64,000 bases of DNA from G963667675 sp964291545 (GCA_964291545.2 OZ219861.1:496001-560000); one strand, 5' to 3'. Shown: positions 52,165 to 61,838, numbered from the stretch's first letter. The notes: generated by a model from the sequence alone, not told the origin. Translations and numbers: made by a program.

Positions 52165-52780
52165 GGGTGCGGGGAATAGGGGCCAGCCCGTCCGTTCCTC
52201 CCAGTCCATCATGGGGTCAAGGGAGCCCGTCCGTTCGTCCTTGTATATTAGTGGGGACGGCGGGGCGGTGGGAAGGAGGACAGCAACGCCCCCAACCCGT
52301 CATTCCGGCCCCCGAGCCGGAATCCAGAACGCCCGTCCACCAACATCGCACCCGTCCCCCCAGCACCTCACCCCGTCATTCCGGCCTCCGAGCCGGAATC
52401 CAGAGCGCCTGTCCACCAACACCGTACCCCTCTCCCCAGCGCCTCACCCGTCATTCCGGCCTCCGAGCCGGAATCCAGAGCGCCCGTCCACCAACATCGC
52501 ACCACTCCCCCCAGCACCCCACCCCGTCATTCCGGCCCCCGAGCCGGAATCCAGAATGCCCGTCCACCAACACCGTACTCCTCTCCCCAGCGCCTCACCC
52601 CGTCATCTCCGCCCTGGCATTAATGCACACGCAGGGTTGCTTCATTTGAGACTTCCTGGATTCCGGCTTCCGCCGGAATGACGGACTAGGGGCCCGTCCG
52701 TTCGTCCTGACCCCGTCCTGAGGTCCTCGAAGGGGGGAAATCGAAGGGGGAACGGACGGGCGGGGCAACCAACACCCCCC
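52165..52780. repeat. Second tandem array and mini-cassette
   Basis: No gene. GTCATTCCGG units start at 52299, 52375, 52450 and 52526 (75-76 bp periods), with the same conserved spacer as the left array. The fifth unit at 52602 has a degenerate left end and runs directly into the nuclease-gene start (GCACACGCAGGGTTGCTTCA) and the right end, finishing at 52682: an 81-bp internal-deletion copy of the cassette. Class B units lie at about 52690-52765. Confidence 0.85.
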
Positions 52781-54007
52781 CTACCCCGCCTCGTCCAACT
52801 GAAAATGCCGGTGCAGCAGCCGCACCGCCTCCGCCGCCTGGTCCTCCCGGATGATGCACGAGATCCGTATCTCAGAAGTGGTGATCATGTCGATGTTTAT
52901 CTGCCCGTCGGCCAGCACCCGGAACATCCGCGAGGCATAACCGGGGGTGTTCTGCATCCCGGAACCCACAATGCTGACGGAAGCCAGGGTGTCGTCGCTG
53001 TCGAACCCGGCGGCCCCCAGCTCGGCAACCACCTCCTCCACCTTGGCCAGCGCCCGCGGCAGGTCGCTGCGGGTGGTGGTGAAGCTAAGGTCGGTGATGC
53101 GCTCGGCGCTGGTGTTCTGCACTATGGTGTCGACGCTGACGCCGATCTCCGCCAGCGGCTCGAACAGCGAGGCCGCAATGCCCGGCCGGTCGGGCACCGA
53201 GCGCAGGGTGATCTTGGCCACGTCGGAGTTGTGGGCGATGCCGGTTACCTTGATGCGGTCTTCCATATCCTGGGTCCCTGCCTCCTGATGGATGAGGGTG
53301 CCGGGGGCGTCGCCGAAGCTCGACGCCACGTAGATGGGCACTCCGTACACGGCCCCCAGTTCTATCGACCGGGGACTCATCTTGGCCCCGTAGCTCGCCA
53401 GCTCCAGCATCTCCTCGTACCCGATCTCCCTGATCTTGCGGGCCTCCGGGACGATGCGCGGGTCGGCGGTGTAGATGCCCTCCACGTCGGTATATATATC
53501 ACACCGGTCGGCGCCCAGCGCCGCGGCCAGGGCCACCGCGGTGGTGTCCGACCCGCCCCGGCCCAAAGTGGTGACGTCGCTGTCCTGGTCGACCCCCTGG
53601 AACCCGGCCACGACAACCAGCCGGCCCCGCGCCAGCTCGTCCTGGATGCGGGCGGTGTCGATGCTGTGGATGCGGGCCTTGCCGTGCATGGTGTCGGTGC
53701 GGATGCCCGCCTGCGAGCCGCTGAGGCTCACCGCCTCGCAGCCCAACGTCCGCAGGGCCATGGTCATCAGCGTGCAGGACACCAGCTCGCCGGTGGACAG
53801 CAGCAGGTCCAGCTCCCTGGGGTCGGGGTCCGGCGACACCGTGTGCGCCAAATCGATAAGCTCATCAGTGGTGTCCCCCATCGCCGACACCACCGCCACC
53901 ACCTGCGACCCCCGGCTCCGGGTATCGGCAATCCGCCGGGCGACATTCACAATCCGCTCGGCATCAGCCACCGACGTCCCGCCATATTTCTGCACAAACA
54001 AAGCCAT
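52781..54007 (-). CDS. lysC: Aspartate kinase
   Basis: A 408-residue aspartokinase, first step of the lysine/threonine/methionine pathway. It begins MALFVQKYGGTSVADAERI (the K-F/Y-GGTS nucleotide site), with VSAMGDTTDELIDLA and GRGGSDTTAVALAAALGADRCDIYTDVEGIYTADPR. The C-terminal half has two ACT domains (ITLRSVPDRPGIAASLFEPL and ASVSIVGSGMQNTPGYASRMF), implying feedback control. The frame opens at 54067 with TTG, but the ATG at 54007 fits the family. The homoserine kinase gene is about 1 kb upstream on the same strand. Confidence 0.95.
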   Translation of the reverse strand: MALFVQKYGGTSVADAERIVNVARRIADTRSRGSQVVAVVSAMGDTTDELIDLAHTVSPDPDPRELDLLLSTGELVSCTLMTMALRTLGCEAVSLSGSQAGIRTDTMHGKARIHSIDTARIQDELARGRLVVVAGFQGVDQDSDVTTLGRGGSDTTAVALAAALGADRCDIYTDVEGIYTADPRIVPEARKIREIGYEEMLELASYGAKMSPRSIELGAVYGVPIYVASSFGDAPGTLIHQEAGTQDMEDRIKVTGIAHNSDVAKITLRSVPDRPGIAASLFEPLAEIGVSVDTIVQNTSAERITDLSFTTTRSDLPRALAKVEEVVAELGAAGFDSDDTLASVSIVGSGMQNTPGYASRMFRVLADGQINIDMITTSEIRISCIIREDQAAEAVRLLHRHFQLDEAG

Positions 54008-55049
54008 ACTAAACGCCCCAGAACACGGGCCGCCTGCAATTGTATGGCTTAGGGAATTAAGGGGCAACAGCCCGCGTTCGTCCAGAGCCCGTCCTGAGGG
54101 AAAGCGAAGGGCCCGCCCTGAGGCTCTCGAAGGGGGAACGGATGGGCGGACGGGGTCGGGGGGAGGACCTTACTTGGGGGCATGGATTTTAGACCCCCGC
54201 CTCCGCGGGGGTGACGGGTTGGCGGCAGGGCGTACCCCGCCCATTCGTCCCCAGGGCAGCAGCCCGTCCGTTCGTCCTGAGGGCTCTCAAAGGGGGAACG
54301 GGCGGGCGGCGGGGTTGGGGGGAGGACGCTGCTTGGGGGCATGGATTTTAGACCCCCGCCTCCGCGGGGGTGACGGGTTGGCGGCAGGGCGTACCCCGCC
54401 CATTCGTCCCCAGGGCAGCCCGTCCGTTCGTCCTGACCCCGTCCTGAGGTCCTCGAAGGGGGTAAAGGCGGGCAGCCCGTCCGTTCGTCCTGAGGTCCTC
54501 GAAGGGGGAATGGGCGGGCGGGGGTGGATGTGCAACCCACCCCCACTGTCATCCCGAGCCCAGCGCCCCAACCCGTCATTCCGGCCCCCGAGCCGGAATC
54601 CAGAATGCCCGTCCACCACCATCGTGGCATTCCCTCGGCGCCGCGCCATGGAGGCGTCCTTCGACCGGGGTTGGCGGCGTAGAGTTTTAGATTCCTCGTC
54701 GCAGGCTCCTCGGAATGACAGCGGGCGGGGCCTGCGCCTACTGACATTTGCCCCTTGCGCACCCAGGCCGCCCTACGATACCCTGTTCACGTGGCCTCTG
54801 ACGGCTTCCCGCCTCTCGGGCCGGACCTCATGGGCGATGTCCCAAAATGTCCCAATTTGTCGCAGTTGCGAAGAATCCCCCAGCCTCGCTGGGTAGCCCC
54901 CGGAAGCTGGCCATCATGTCCCACATGCGCACACGCCTCCCCCTGGGAAAGGGCTGGGGTGAGGGTGCCCGTCCCTTCGTCCTGACCCCGTCCTGAGGCT
55001 CTCGAAGGGGGAACGGGCGGGCGGGCGGAGTGAGAACCCCAACCGCTAC
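54008..55049. repeat. Palindromic repeats with tandem duplication
   Basis: No gene. A unit of about 155 bp running from GGGGGAGGAC through ACCCCCGCCTCCGCGGGGGT to CCCGCCCATTCGTCCCCAGG occurs twice in tandem, near 54158 and 54313. Class B units flank it (54080-54140, 54265, 54420-54515). A GTCATTCCGG...GGAATGAC composite lies at 54576-54720. 54730-54960 has no recognisable feature. Confidence 0.8.
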
Positions 55050-55982
55050 TCAGCCGCCAGCGCCACCGGCCACATAAGCCCCCCCGGAAGATATCCCGAC
55101 AACCCGCACCTGGCCCTGCACCCCCGCCTGCCTGGCGGCCTCGGCCATCTCGTAGGCCACGGTCATCTCACGGCCCGCGGCCAGCGCCAAGACAGTCGAG
55201 CCGCTGCCCGACAGGAACACCCCCAGCGCCCCGCAGTCCAGCGCCGCCCGGAAGATCACTTTCATGGCCGGGAACAACGACTGGCGGTAGGGCTGGTGCA
55301 GCCGGTCCTGGGTGGCCAGCTTGAAGTACTCGGGCCTGTCCGTCGCCATGCCGGCGATGAGCAGCGCGGCCCGGCCGGCGTTGAACACCGCGTCTTCCAG
55401 GGACACCTGGGCCGGCAGAACAGCCCGGGCGTCGGCGGTGGCAATCCGAAAGTCGGGAATAAACAGCACCGCGGACACCTCGGCCGCCACCGGGACGGGG
55501 GCGGCGTACAAACGCTCCTCGTCGGTGACCACCAGCTGCAGCCCGCCCCGCAGGGCGGCCACAACATTGTCCGGGTGCCCCTCTATGGTTGCGGCCATCT
55601 CCAGAAGCTCGTCGTCGCCGAACATGCCGCCGCAGAGGGAGTTGGCGGCGACCAGCCCCCCGGCGATGGCTGCGGCAGAGCTGCCCAGCCCCCGGCTGAG
55701 GGGAATCTCGTTGCGGCACCTAACACGCAGGGGAGGCATCTCTCGCCCGGCCTCTCGGAACAGAAAATCCATCGACCGGGCCACCAGGTTCTCGCCGTCC
55801 TGGGCCAGCTCGCCGGCGCCCTCGCCTTCCACCTCCACCACCGGCCCGGAGCCGGAAGCCGCCTCATCCCCGGTGACCACCTCCAACTCGTTCCACAAGT
55901 CCAAAGCCAGCCCCAGGCAATCGTAGCCGGGCCCCAAATTAGCAGTAGTAGCAGGAGCAAAAACGCGCATAGTAGACATCAT
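55050..55982 (-). CDS. thrB: Homoserine kinase
   Basis: A GHMP-family kinase of about 310 residues that phosphorylates homoserine for threonine synthesis. It has RVFAPATTANLGPGYDCLGLALDL at the N-terminus, PLSRGLGSSAAAIAGGLVAAN as the ATP loop, and GAFLSGSGSTVLAL-like sequence (VFLSGSGSTVLAL) near the end. The start is uncertain between ATGs at 55982, 55979 and 55970. It lies 76 bp after the GT4 gene on the same strand. It complements lysC in the aspartate pathway. Confidence 0.93.
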   Translation of the reverse strand: MMSTMRVFAPATTANLGPGYDCLGLALDLWNELEVVTGDEAASGSGPVVEVEGEGAGELAQDGENLVARSMDFLFREAGREMPPLRVRCRNEIPLSRGLGSSAAAIAGGLVAANSLCGGMFGDDELLEMAATIEGHPDNVVAALRGGLQLVVTDEERLYAAPVPVAAEVSAVLFIPDFRIATADARAVLPAQVSLEDAVFNAGRAALLIAGMATDRPEYFKLATQDRLHQPYRQSLFPAMKVIFRAALDCGALGVFLSGSGSTVLALAAGREMTVAYEMAEAARQAGVQGQVRVVGISSGGAYVAGGAGG

Positions 55983-56058
55983 ACCCCATCCGGGGCCGGG
56001 CAACCGGCAGGGAGTGGCCGTCTAGGCTGGATGAGAGAAGAGGAGCGGCCGCCGGGAA

Positions 56059-57384
56059 TCAGGCCAGGCTGTAGCGGGGAGTCGTCTGCCACGATGGGGT
56101 TCCGGGAACTGGGGCAGAGGCCCGGTGCAGGTGGGCCCGGACGACCCGCAGGTAGTCGAGGGCCAGGCTGGGCATGAGGAACCGCTCCCGCACTGTCTCG
56201 CGGGCCGCATTGCCCAGGCGAGACCGCAGGGCTGGGTCCTGGACCAACTGGACCATGCGGCGTGCGGCCTGCTCCGGCGAGTCGACCAGGTAGCCGTTGA
56301 CGCCGTCCTTGATCTGCATCCGGATGCCGCCCACGTTGCCGCCGATGACCGGCTGCCCCTTCCACATGGCCTCGGACACGGTGAGGCCGAAGCCCTCGCG
56401 CAGGGACTTCTGCAGCACCACGTCGGCGGCGACCTGGAAGGCGTTGACTATGTCGTCGTTGCCCGCGGGAAGGCCCGCAGGGTCGAAGTACAGGTGGATG
56501 TCCGGGTCCTGCTCGGCATAGGCAGCGACGTTGTCAACGATCTCCACGGCCTCTGGGTCGTCGTTGGCCTGGGTCAAGCCAAGCAAGGCCAACTGCAAGC
56601 CGGCGACCTCGCGGCGGGCCTGGCGGAAGGCGTCGATAACGCCCCAGGGGTCCTTCCAAACGTCGAAGCGGGACACCTGCAGGGCGAGGGGGCGGGCCGG
56701 GTCTATGCCCATGGCGGACACCAGTCTTTCGGCTGCCTGCCGGTCCATGGGGGTGTTCTTGACGGTGAGCGGGTCGATGGCCGGGGGCGCGATGGACACG
56801 CTCTGGGCCCTGTCCAGGCCCTCGGGCACGTAGGAGTCCAGGGAGAAGATCAGCCTGTCGTAGTCCCTGGTAAACGGGAGAAGGGTGTCCAGGGTGTCCT
56901 TGTTGGGCGTGGTGAGGTCGATGTGGATGGCCCATAACCAGGTCTGGTCAACCCCGCGGGGCAGGAACCGGGCCAGGGGCAATACCTGGGGGTCGTGGAC
57001 AAACCATACGTCGGCAGTCAGCCGGTTGCGGCGCATGTCCTCGGCCACTTCCCGGATGCTGCCGAGGTATAGCTGCAGGTCCTCAGGGGATAGTCCGCCC
57101 TCGGCCCCCTGGAGCAGGTTGTGGATCTGCTTGGTGACCTGGAAGAACTCCGGCGGCGGATCGATGACGATGCGGTCGGCGTCGATGCCCAGACCTTTCA
57201 TCAAGGGCACCATGGACTGGAGTATCTCGGCCACGCCGCCGCCGGCGGCGGTGCTGTTGACGTGGAGGACGCGGAGGTTCTTGAGTTCCTGGGCGAGAAA
57301 TTTCAGTTCTTCGGTGGTTTCCTGCGGGGCCATTGGAGCATAACGGTCATAGGGAACGGCACTGGCAGGGGGAGTGAAGAACAT
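56059..57384 (-). CDS. GT4 glycosyltransferase, trehalose synthase (TreT)-like
   Basis: A 441-residue GT-B glycosyltransferase. The N-terminal domain has LRVLHVNSTAAGGGVAEILQSMVPLMKGLGID, a typical opening for TreT-type trehalose glycosyltransferring synthases, and FVHDPQVLPL. The C-terminal domain has ALQVSRFDVWKDPWGVIDAF and QKSLREGFGLTVSEAMWKGQPVIGGNVGG, the EX7E motif of GT4 enzymes. It may make trehalose from NDP-glucose and glucose, or a related disaccharide; a compatible-solute role is inferred. An in-frame ATG at 57333 is an alternative start. Upstream 57385-57574 is AT-rich and may hold the promoter. Confidence 0.85.
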   Translation of the reverse strand: MFFTPPASAVPYDRYAPMAPQETTEELKFLAQELKNLRVLHVNSTAAGGGVAEILQSMVPLMKGLGIDADRIVIDPPPEFFQVTKQIHNLLQGAEGGLSPEDLQLYLGSIREVAEDMRRNRLTADVWFVHDPQVLPLARFLPRGVDQTWLWAIHIDLTTPNKDTLDTLLPFTRDYDRLIFSLDSYVPEGLDRAQSVSIAPPAIDPLTVKNTPMDRQAAERLVSAMGIDPARPLALQVSRFDVWKDPWGVIDAFRQARREVAGLQLALLGLTQANDDPEAVEIVDNVAAYAEQDPDIHLYFDPAGLPAGNDDIVNAFQVAADVVLQKSLREGFGLTVSEAMWKGQPVIGGNVGGIRMQIKDGVNGYLVDSPEQAARRMVQLVQDPALRSRLGNAARETVRERFLMPSLALDYLRVVRAHLHRASAPVPGTPSWQTTPRYSLA

Positions 57385-57574
57385 ATCAGCGGCGCGCCTG
57401 GGACCTTTGGCTAACGGAGCCGCTGGTTGGGGACAATTTCATACTAATATAATTTCACTTGCCGGGGACAAATGCAAGGGGTAACGGCGATTAATTCCAA
57501 AATTCACAAAACTTTATTTCACTAAGGATTCTCGGGCCGGTGCGAACACGACGAAGAATCCGGGCACGGGACCG

Positions 57575-59437
57575 CTACTCTACAGTGACCGACTTGGCCA
57601 AATTGCGGGGCTGGTCCACGTCGCAGCCGCGGAGTTCGGCGATGTGGTAGGCCAGCAGTTGCAGGGGGACGACGGCCAGCAAGGGGGTCAGAATTTCAGG
57701 CGCCGGGGGGATAGACAGGACGTGGTCCACCTGGCCCGGAAGTTCGCGGTCGCCCTGGGTCACGACGGCGGCAACAAGGCCGTCGCGGGCCTTTACCTCT
57801 TTGATGTTGTTGACGACCTTGGGGTACATGGAGTCCTGGGGCGCCAGGGCCACCGTGGCCATCCCCCGGTCGATTAACGCGATGGGGCCGTGCTTCATTT
57901 CGCCGGCCGGGTAGCCCTCGGCATGGATATAGCTCAACTCCTTAAGCTTGAGGGCCCCCTCCATGGCGATGGGGCTGTTGATGCCCCTGCCCAGGAAGAG
58001 GAAGTTGTCGAAGGCGCAAAGCTGCCGTGCGAGCCGCCGGTAAGCCCCAGCGTCGGCCAGCAGGTCACCAACCAACCTGGGACAGTGGGCCAGGGATTCG
58101 ACCAGCTGCCGGCAGCGCTCCGGGGCCAGCACGCCCCTGGATAGCCCCAGGTGCGCCGCCAAGAGGACCAGCGTGGTCAACGAAGCGATAAAGGTCTTGG
58201 TGCTGGCGACGCCGATTTCGATGCCCGACCGCATGTGGAGGACGCCCTCGGCCAGCCGGGCGGCCTGGCTGTTTTCGGTGTTGCAGATCGTGACCAGCCT
58301 GCCGCCCTTTTGCCTGGCCAAATGCATGGCGGCGACGGTATCGGCGGTCTCTCCCGACTGGCCAACGGCGACCACCAACGTATGGCGGTCCAGGTAGGGA
58401 TCGCGGTAGCGGAACTCGGAAGCGCTTTCGGCCTCGGCAGGCAAGCCGGCCAAGCGCTCAATCAAGTGCCGTCCCACATGGGACGCATGGAGACTGGTCC
58501 CGCAGCCAATGAGGACCACCCGCTGCAGGTCTTGGATTTCGGCGGATGACAAGGGAAGGTCGGGCAATGATATACGGCCCTGGCGAAAGTCCACCCGCTC
58601 CCGCATGGCGCTGGCCACCGACTGGGGCTGCTCCATGATCTCCTTCAACATGAAATGCCGGTAACCTCCCCTGTCGATGATTACGTCCTCAGGGGAGATG
58701 GTGCGGGTCTGCTTGGCTACGGGGCGGCCTTGCAGGTCGGAGTAACTGGCGCCCTGGGGCGTGATGACAGCCATCTCCCCTGGATCCAGAAAGCCGACTC
58801 CGTCGATCATGGACTGCTGTCGGAACAGGGGCAGCAAGGCGGGAAGGTCGCTGCCGACGATGGCTTCGCCGTCGCGGTGGGCCACGACTATGCCGCCGGC
58901 GTGGCCCAAACGTAGGGCGCACAGCAGACCGCTCTCGCCGCTGAGGGTGGCGGTAACCGCCTGAGACCCTTTGATGAGGGTCCCCATGCGGCGGAAGGCG
59001 TTTTCGAAGCTGAGGCCGCGGTTGAGGCCTTCTTCAATCAGGTGGGTGATGACCTCGGTGTCGGTGTCGGACGAAAAGGAGTGGCCCGAAGCCTGCAGGT
59101 CGGACTTCAACTCCAGAAAGTTCTCGACGATGCCGTTGTGCACCACGGCAATCCGGCGGCTGCAATCGGTATGGGGATGAGCGTTGCCGTCGGAGGGCCG
59201 ACCATGGGTGGCCCATCGGGTGTGCCCCAGGCCTGTCAGGCCTCGGATAGGGTCTTCCGGATAGTCCAACGTGAGGGCGCCGACTTTGCCCACGGTCTTG
59301 CGAAAGTGCAGGTCCCCGGCGGGGTCCACTATGGCGATACCGGCGCTGTCGTAACCGCGGTATTCCAGCCGCTGCAACCCTTCCAAGATGATGGGCCAAG
59401 CCTGCTGATGGCCAACGTATCCGACTATTCCGCACAA
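57575..59437 (-). CDS. glmS: Glutamine--fructose-6-phosphate aminotransferase
   Basis: A 620-residue isomerizing glucosamine-6-phosphate synthase. The N-terminal glutaminase needs Cys directly after the initiator; the first Cys (CGIVGYVG) is preceded by TTG at 59437, so TTG is the start and the ATG at 59455 would add six residues and block the nucleophile. GHTRWATHGRPSDGNAHPH is present. The two SIS domains include LIGCGTSLHASHVG and GRGINSPIAMEGALKLKELSYIHAEGY, and it ends with PRNLAKSVTVE. It supplies amino sugar for the cell envelope. No glmS ribozyme is seen upstream. A consensus promoter lies 40-70 bp upstream. A GGATTCT/AGAATCC inverted repeat about 25 bp beyond the stop may be its terminator. 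Confidence 0.95.
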   Translation of the reverse strand: MCGIVGYVGHQQAWPIILEGLQRLEYRGYDSAGIAIVDPAGDLHFRKTVGKVGALTLDYPEDPIRGLTGLGHTRWATHGRPSDGNAHPHTDCSRRIAVVHNGIVENFLELKSDLQASGHSFSSDTDTEVITHLIEEGLNRGLSFENAFRRMGTLIKGSQAVTATLSGESGLLCALRLGHAGGIVVAHRDGEAIVGSDLPALLPLFRQQSMIDGVGFLDPGEMAVITPQGASYSDLQGRPVAKQTRTISPEDVIIDRGGYRHFMLKEIMEQPQSVASAMRERVDFRQGRISLPDLPLSSAEIQDLQRVVLIGCGTSLHASHVGRHLIERLAGLPAEAESASEFRYRDPYLDRHTLVVAVGQSGETADTVAAMHLARQKGGRLVTICNTENSQAARLAEGVLHMRSGIEIGVASTKTFIASLTTLVLLAAHLGLSRGVLAPERCRQLVESLAHCPRLVGDLLADAGAYRRLARQLCAFDNFLFLGRGINSPIAMEGALKLKELSYIHAEGYPAGEMKHGPIALIDRGMATVALAPQDSMYPKVVNNIKEVKARDGLVAAVVTQGDRELPGQVDHVLSIPPAPEILTPLLAVVPLQLLAYHIAELRGCDVDQPRNLAKSVTVE

Positions 59438-59474
59438 AGCGCGCCTGCCGTTCATTTCCAGATTGGGGGTGTGG

Positions 59475-59504
59475 AGTATATCTGCGCCGACTCCGGCATG
59501 TCAA
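59475..59504 (-). promoter_or_regulatory. Promoter for glmS
   Basis: On the minus strand TTGACA (59504-59499), an 18-bp spacer and TATACT (59480-59475). The predicted leader to the TTG start is about 30 nt. Confidence 0.78.
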
Positions 59505-59604
59505 CGCGATTTCGTAGCCAGGGCGCCGGATTGCAGGCAGCGCCGGCTAATAGCCGACAGTTCCCGGGAATCCCGGTTTGCGAAGCGAATGGCAGGAGCC
59601 CTAA

Positions 59605-59613
59605 TGCTATAAT
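59605..59613 (+). promoter_or_regulatory. Extended -10 promoter for holA
   Basis: TGCTATAAT, a perfect extended -10, ends 67 bp before the TTG start at 59681. No strong -35 is visible. Confidence 0.55.
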
Positions 59614-59680
59614 CGCGGCTTCAAGACAGGGCACTCGGCCATGCCCTTCTGGAGCACTATCCCCCAAGCGGAGCAGACAC

Positions 59681-60682
59681 TTGTCAACGCACCTTCTGTA
59701 CGGAGACAGCTTCCTTGTACCCCGGGCGTTAAGAGCCGTGGCCGAAGAAGCGGGCGCGGCGGGACTTTTGGAGTCCAATAGCCACAGCCTGCAGGGCAGC
59801 CAGGTTAAGCCCGCAGAGTTAATCAGCCTCTGCAATGCATTGCCCTTCATGGACTCGCGGCGGCTGGTGACGGTAGCCGGGCTGCTGGCCGTCTACGAAC
59901 GGCGCTCCGGCGGCCGCGCCAGGGACGGGGGGGCCGCAACGCAAAACCTGGGCGGATGGGAAGCCTTGGCTGAAGCCGTTCCCCAACTCCCGGAGTCCAC
60001 GGTGCTGGTGTTCACCGACGGGCCCATTTCTGACGGGAACCCGATGCTGCGGCTGCTGCGGCCTATATGCCAAGTGCAAGCGCTGGCTGCGCCTTCTGGC
60101 ACGGAACTGGCCCGCTGGATCAAGGCAACGGCGCAAGATAAGGGCGCTAGCATCAGCCCGGCAGCCGTCAGGCGGCTGAGCGACCTGGTGGGGAGCGATC
60201 TGTGGACCCTGGACCAAGAACTGGAGAAGCTGTCGTTGTTCGCATCCGGGCGCAGCATAGAAGAAAGCGACGTTCAAGAGATGGTCACCCAAGTGCGGGA
60301 GGCCAACATATTCGCTGCGGTGGACGCCCTGATAGAGGGGCGTCCAAGCGCAGCGCTGGGGCTGCTGCACCAACTGCTCGAAGACGGGCGGGACGTTTCG
60401 TACATAATCGCAATGACCGAGCGCCAGCTTCGTCTCATGGCGCTGGCCAGAGACTACCTGGACCGCGGGACGCCGCAACGAGAGATGGGCAGCCGGTTGG
60501 GGGTGTCGTCCCAGTTCGTGCTGCGCAAGACCATCGAGCAGGCGCAGCGAGTGACCCGACAGGAAATAGCCGAGCAATACCGGAAGCTGCTGGAAGCGGA
60601 CCTGGCGATAAAGCGGGGCATATTGGAGCCCGCACTGGCCTTGGAAGTACTGGCGACGGAGCGGACATCAAGCCGCCGATAG
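59681..60682 (+). CDS. holA: DNA polymerase III subunit delta
   Basis: A clamp-loader delta subunit of about 333 residues that opens the sliding clamp. It begins with STHLLYGDSFLVPRALRAV, the usual start of HolA, and has PFMDSRRLVTVAGLL, ISPAAVRRLSDLVGSDLWTLDQELEKLSLFA and the C-terminal collar-like domain. The frame is open from 59042, antisense to glmS, but a TTG at 59681 with GGAG seven bases upstream, placed just before the conserved N-terminus, is chosen. A TATAAT promoter lies upstream. The Gfo/Idh/MocA gene follows at 61 bp. Confidence 0.88.
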   Translation: MSTHLLYGDSFLVPRALRAVAEEAGAAGLLESNSHSLQGSQVKPAELISLCNALPFMDSRRLVTVAGLLAVYERRSGGRARDGGAATQNLGGWEALAEAVPQLPESTVLVFTDGPISDGNPMLRLLRPICQVQALAAPSGTELARWIKATAQDKGASISPAAVRRLSDLVGSDLWTLDQELEKLSLFASGRSIEESDVQEMVTQVREANIFAAVDALIEGRPSAALGLLHQLLEDGRDVSYIIAMTERQLRLMALARDYLDRGTPQREMGSRLGVSSQFVLRKTIEQAQRVTRQEIAEQYRKLLEADLAIKRGILEPALALEVLATERTSSRR

Positions 60683-60743
60683 GGACAATTCTCGACAGCG
60701 AAAGAAACCACCAGCGTCACTGCGAAGCCGGGAGGGAGGCGCG

Positions 60744-61838
60744 ATGGCAGACAAGATTCGCCTGGGTATTATTGGAGCCAACCTGCGCCGGGGGTGGGCG
60801 TACCGGTCACATCTGCCGGCTGTTGCGGCCAGCCCGGGCTTTGAGTTGACTGCAGTGTGCACTACCCGGATCGAAAGCGCAGAGGAGACCCGGCAAAAAT
60901 TCGGGGCAAAGCTGGCATTTGACGACTACCGGGCAATGGTTGCCAGTCCCGACGTAGACGCCGTTGTTGTCAGTGTAAAAGTCCCCGACCACTATGAGCC
61001 AACGATGGCGGCCCTTAACGCCGGGAAGCACGTGTATACCGAATGGCCGCTGGGCCGGACCACCGCGGAAGCGGAAGAGATGGCCTCCCTGGCCTGCTCC
61101 AAGGGGCTTAGGAACATGGTGGGGCTCCAGGCCCGCGCCGACCCGGCAATTCTGTACGCCAAAGACCTGGTGGAAGAGGGGTACGTGGGCGAGGTGATGT
61201 CTTGCCGGGTAAGCAGGATCGGAGCAGGCGGGCTGCAGCGCGGGTCTGACCGGATATGGCAGCGGGACAAGGAGTTGGGCGCCAATACCATGACCATTTC
61301 TTGCGGCCACACTATAGATGCCCTGCGGTACATCGTCGGAGGCTTCGGCCGGGTTTCAGCAGTGGTCAGCACCCAGTTGAAGGAATGGCTGGAGACCGAC
61401 ACCGGGAGGACGCTGGCGGTTAATTCGCCGGACAACGTCTTGATCAACGGCAGGTTGGAAAACGGCGGCGTTGCGTCGGTGCACGTCGCTACTATTCCGT
61501 GGGCGGGCAGCGGCTATCACATCGAGATTTATGGCCTGGAGGGGAGTTTATTTGTTTCCGGAGACGATCCTCCCAACGCCGGCTCACTCCGGGTGCGAGG
61601 GGTCAAAGGGGCGGACGGCCCGGAAGACTTGGAAGTCCCTGGAAAGTACCGCTTCGCTCCAGGCGGGATGCCTGGAGGCTCGGTCTATAACGTGGGGCAG
61701 ATGCACGACCGGTTCAGGCAGGCCATTCTCTCGGGCAATGACTGCCAGCCGGACTTCAACACGGCCGTGGAGCTGCACCGGTTGATAGACAGCATCCGGG
61801 AAGCATCGGACAGTGGACAAGAAGTAGCGGTGGCGTGA
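60744..61838 (+). CDS. Gfo/Idh/MocA family oxidoreductase
   Basis: A 364-residue NAD(P)-dependent oxidoreductase acting on sugars or related polyols. The Rossmann start is IRLGIIGANLRRGWAYRSHL, the second domain has VGLQARADPAILYAKDLVEEGYVGEV, and ISCGHTIDALRYIVGGF holds the likely catalytic His. The classic EKP motif reads EWPLGRT, so the Lys is Trp, as in some Gal80-like members; activity may differ. GGGAGGGAGG upstream supports the ATG. Located after holA, apparently unrelated to it. Confidence 0.88.
   Translation: MADKIRLGIIGANLRRGWAYRSHLPAVAASPGFELTAVCTTRIESAEETRQKFGAKLAFDDYRAMVASPDVDAVVVSVKVPDHYEPTMAALNAGKHVYTEWPLGRTTAEAEEMASLACSKGLRNMVGLQARADPAILYAKDLVEEGYVGEVMSCRVSRIGAGGLQRGSDRIWQRDKELGANTMTISCGHTIDALRYIVGGFGRVSAVVSTQLKEWLETDTGRTLAVNSPDNVLINGRLENGGVASVHVATIPWAGSGYHIEIYGLEGSLFVSGDDPPNAGSLRVRGVKGADGPEDLEVPGKYRFAPGGMPGGSVYNVGQMHDRFRQAILSGNDCQPDFNTAVELHRLIDSIREASDSGQEVAVA

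Noticed and set aside
51516..52610. CRISPR arrays
   Set aside because: The regular 73-76 bp spacing of palindromes looks CRISPR-like, but the spacers are nearly identical to one another and there are no cas genes; it is a satellite.
59042..59680. Extended N-terminus of the delta subunit gene
   Set aside because: This part is antisense to glmS and lies before the promoter and ribosome site; HolA proteins normally begin near the LLYGDSFLV segment.
59438..59700. glmS ribozyme upstream of glmS
   Set aside because: The leader from the predicted promoter to the TTG start is only about 30 nt, too short for the ribozyme, and no matching core was seen.
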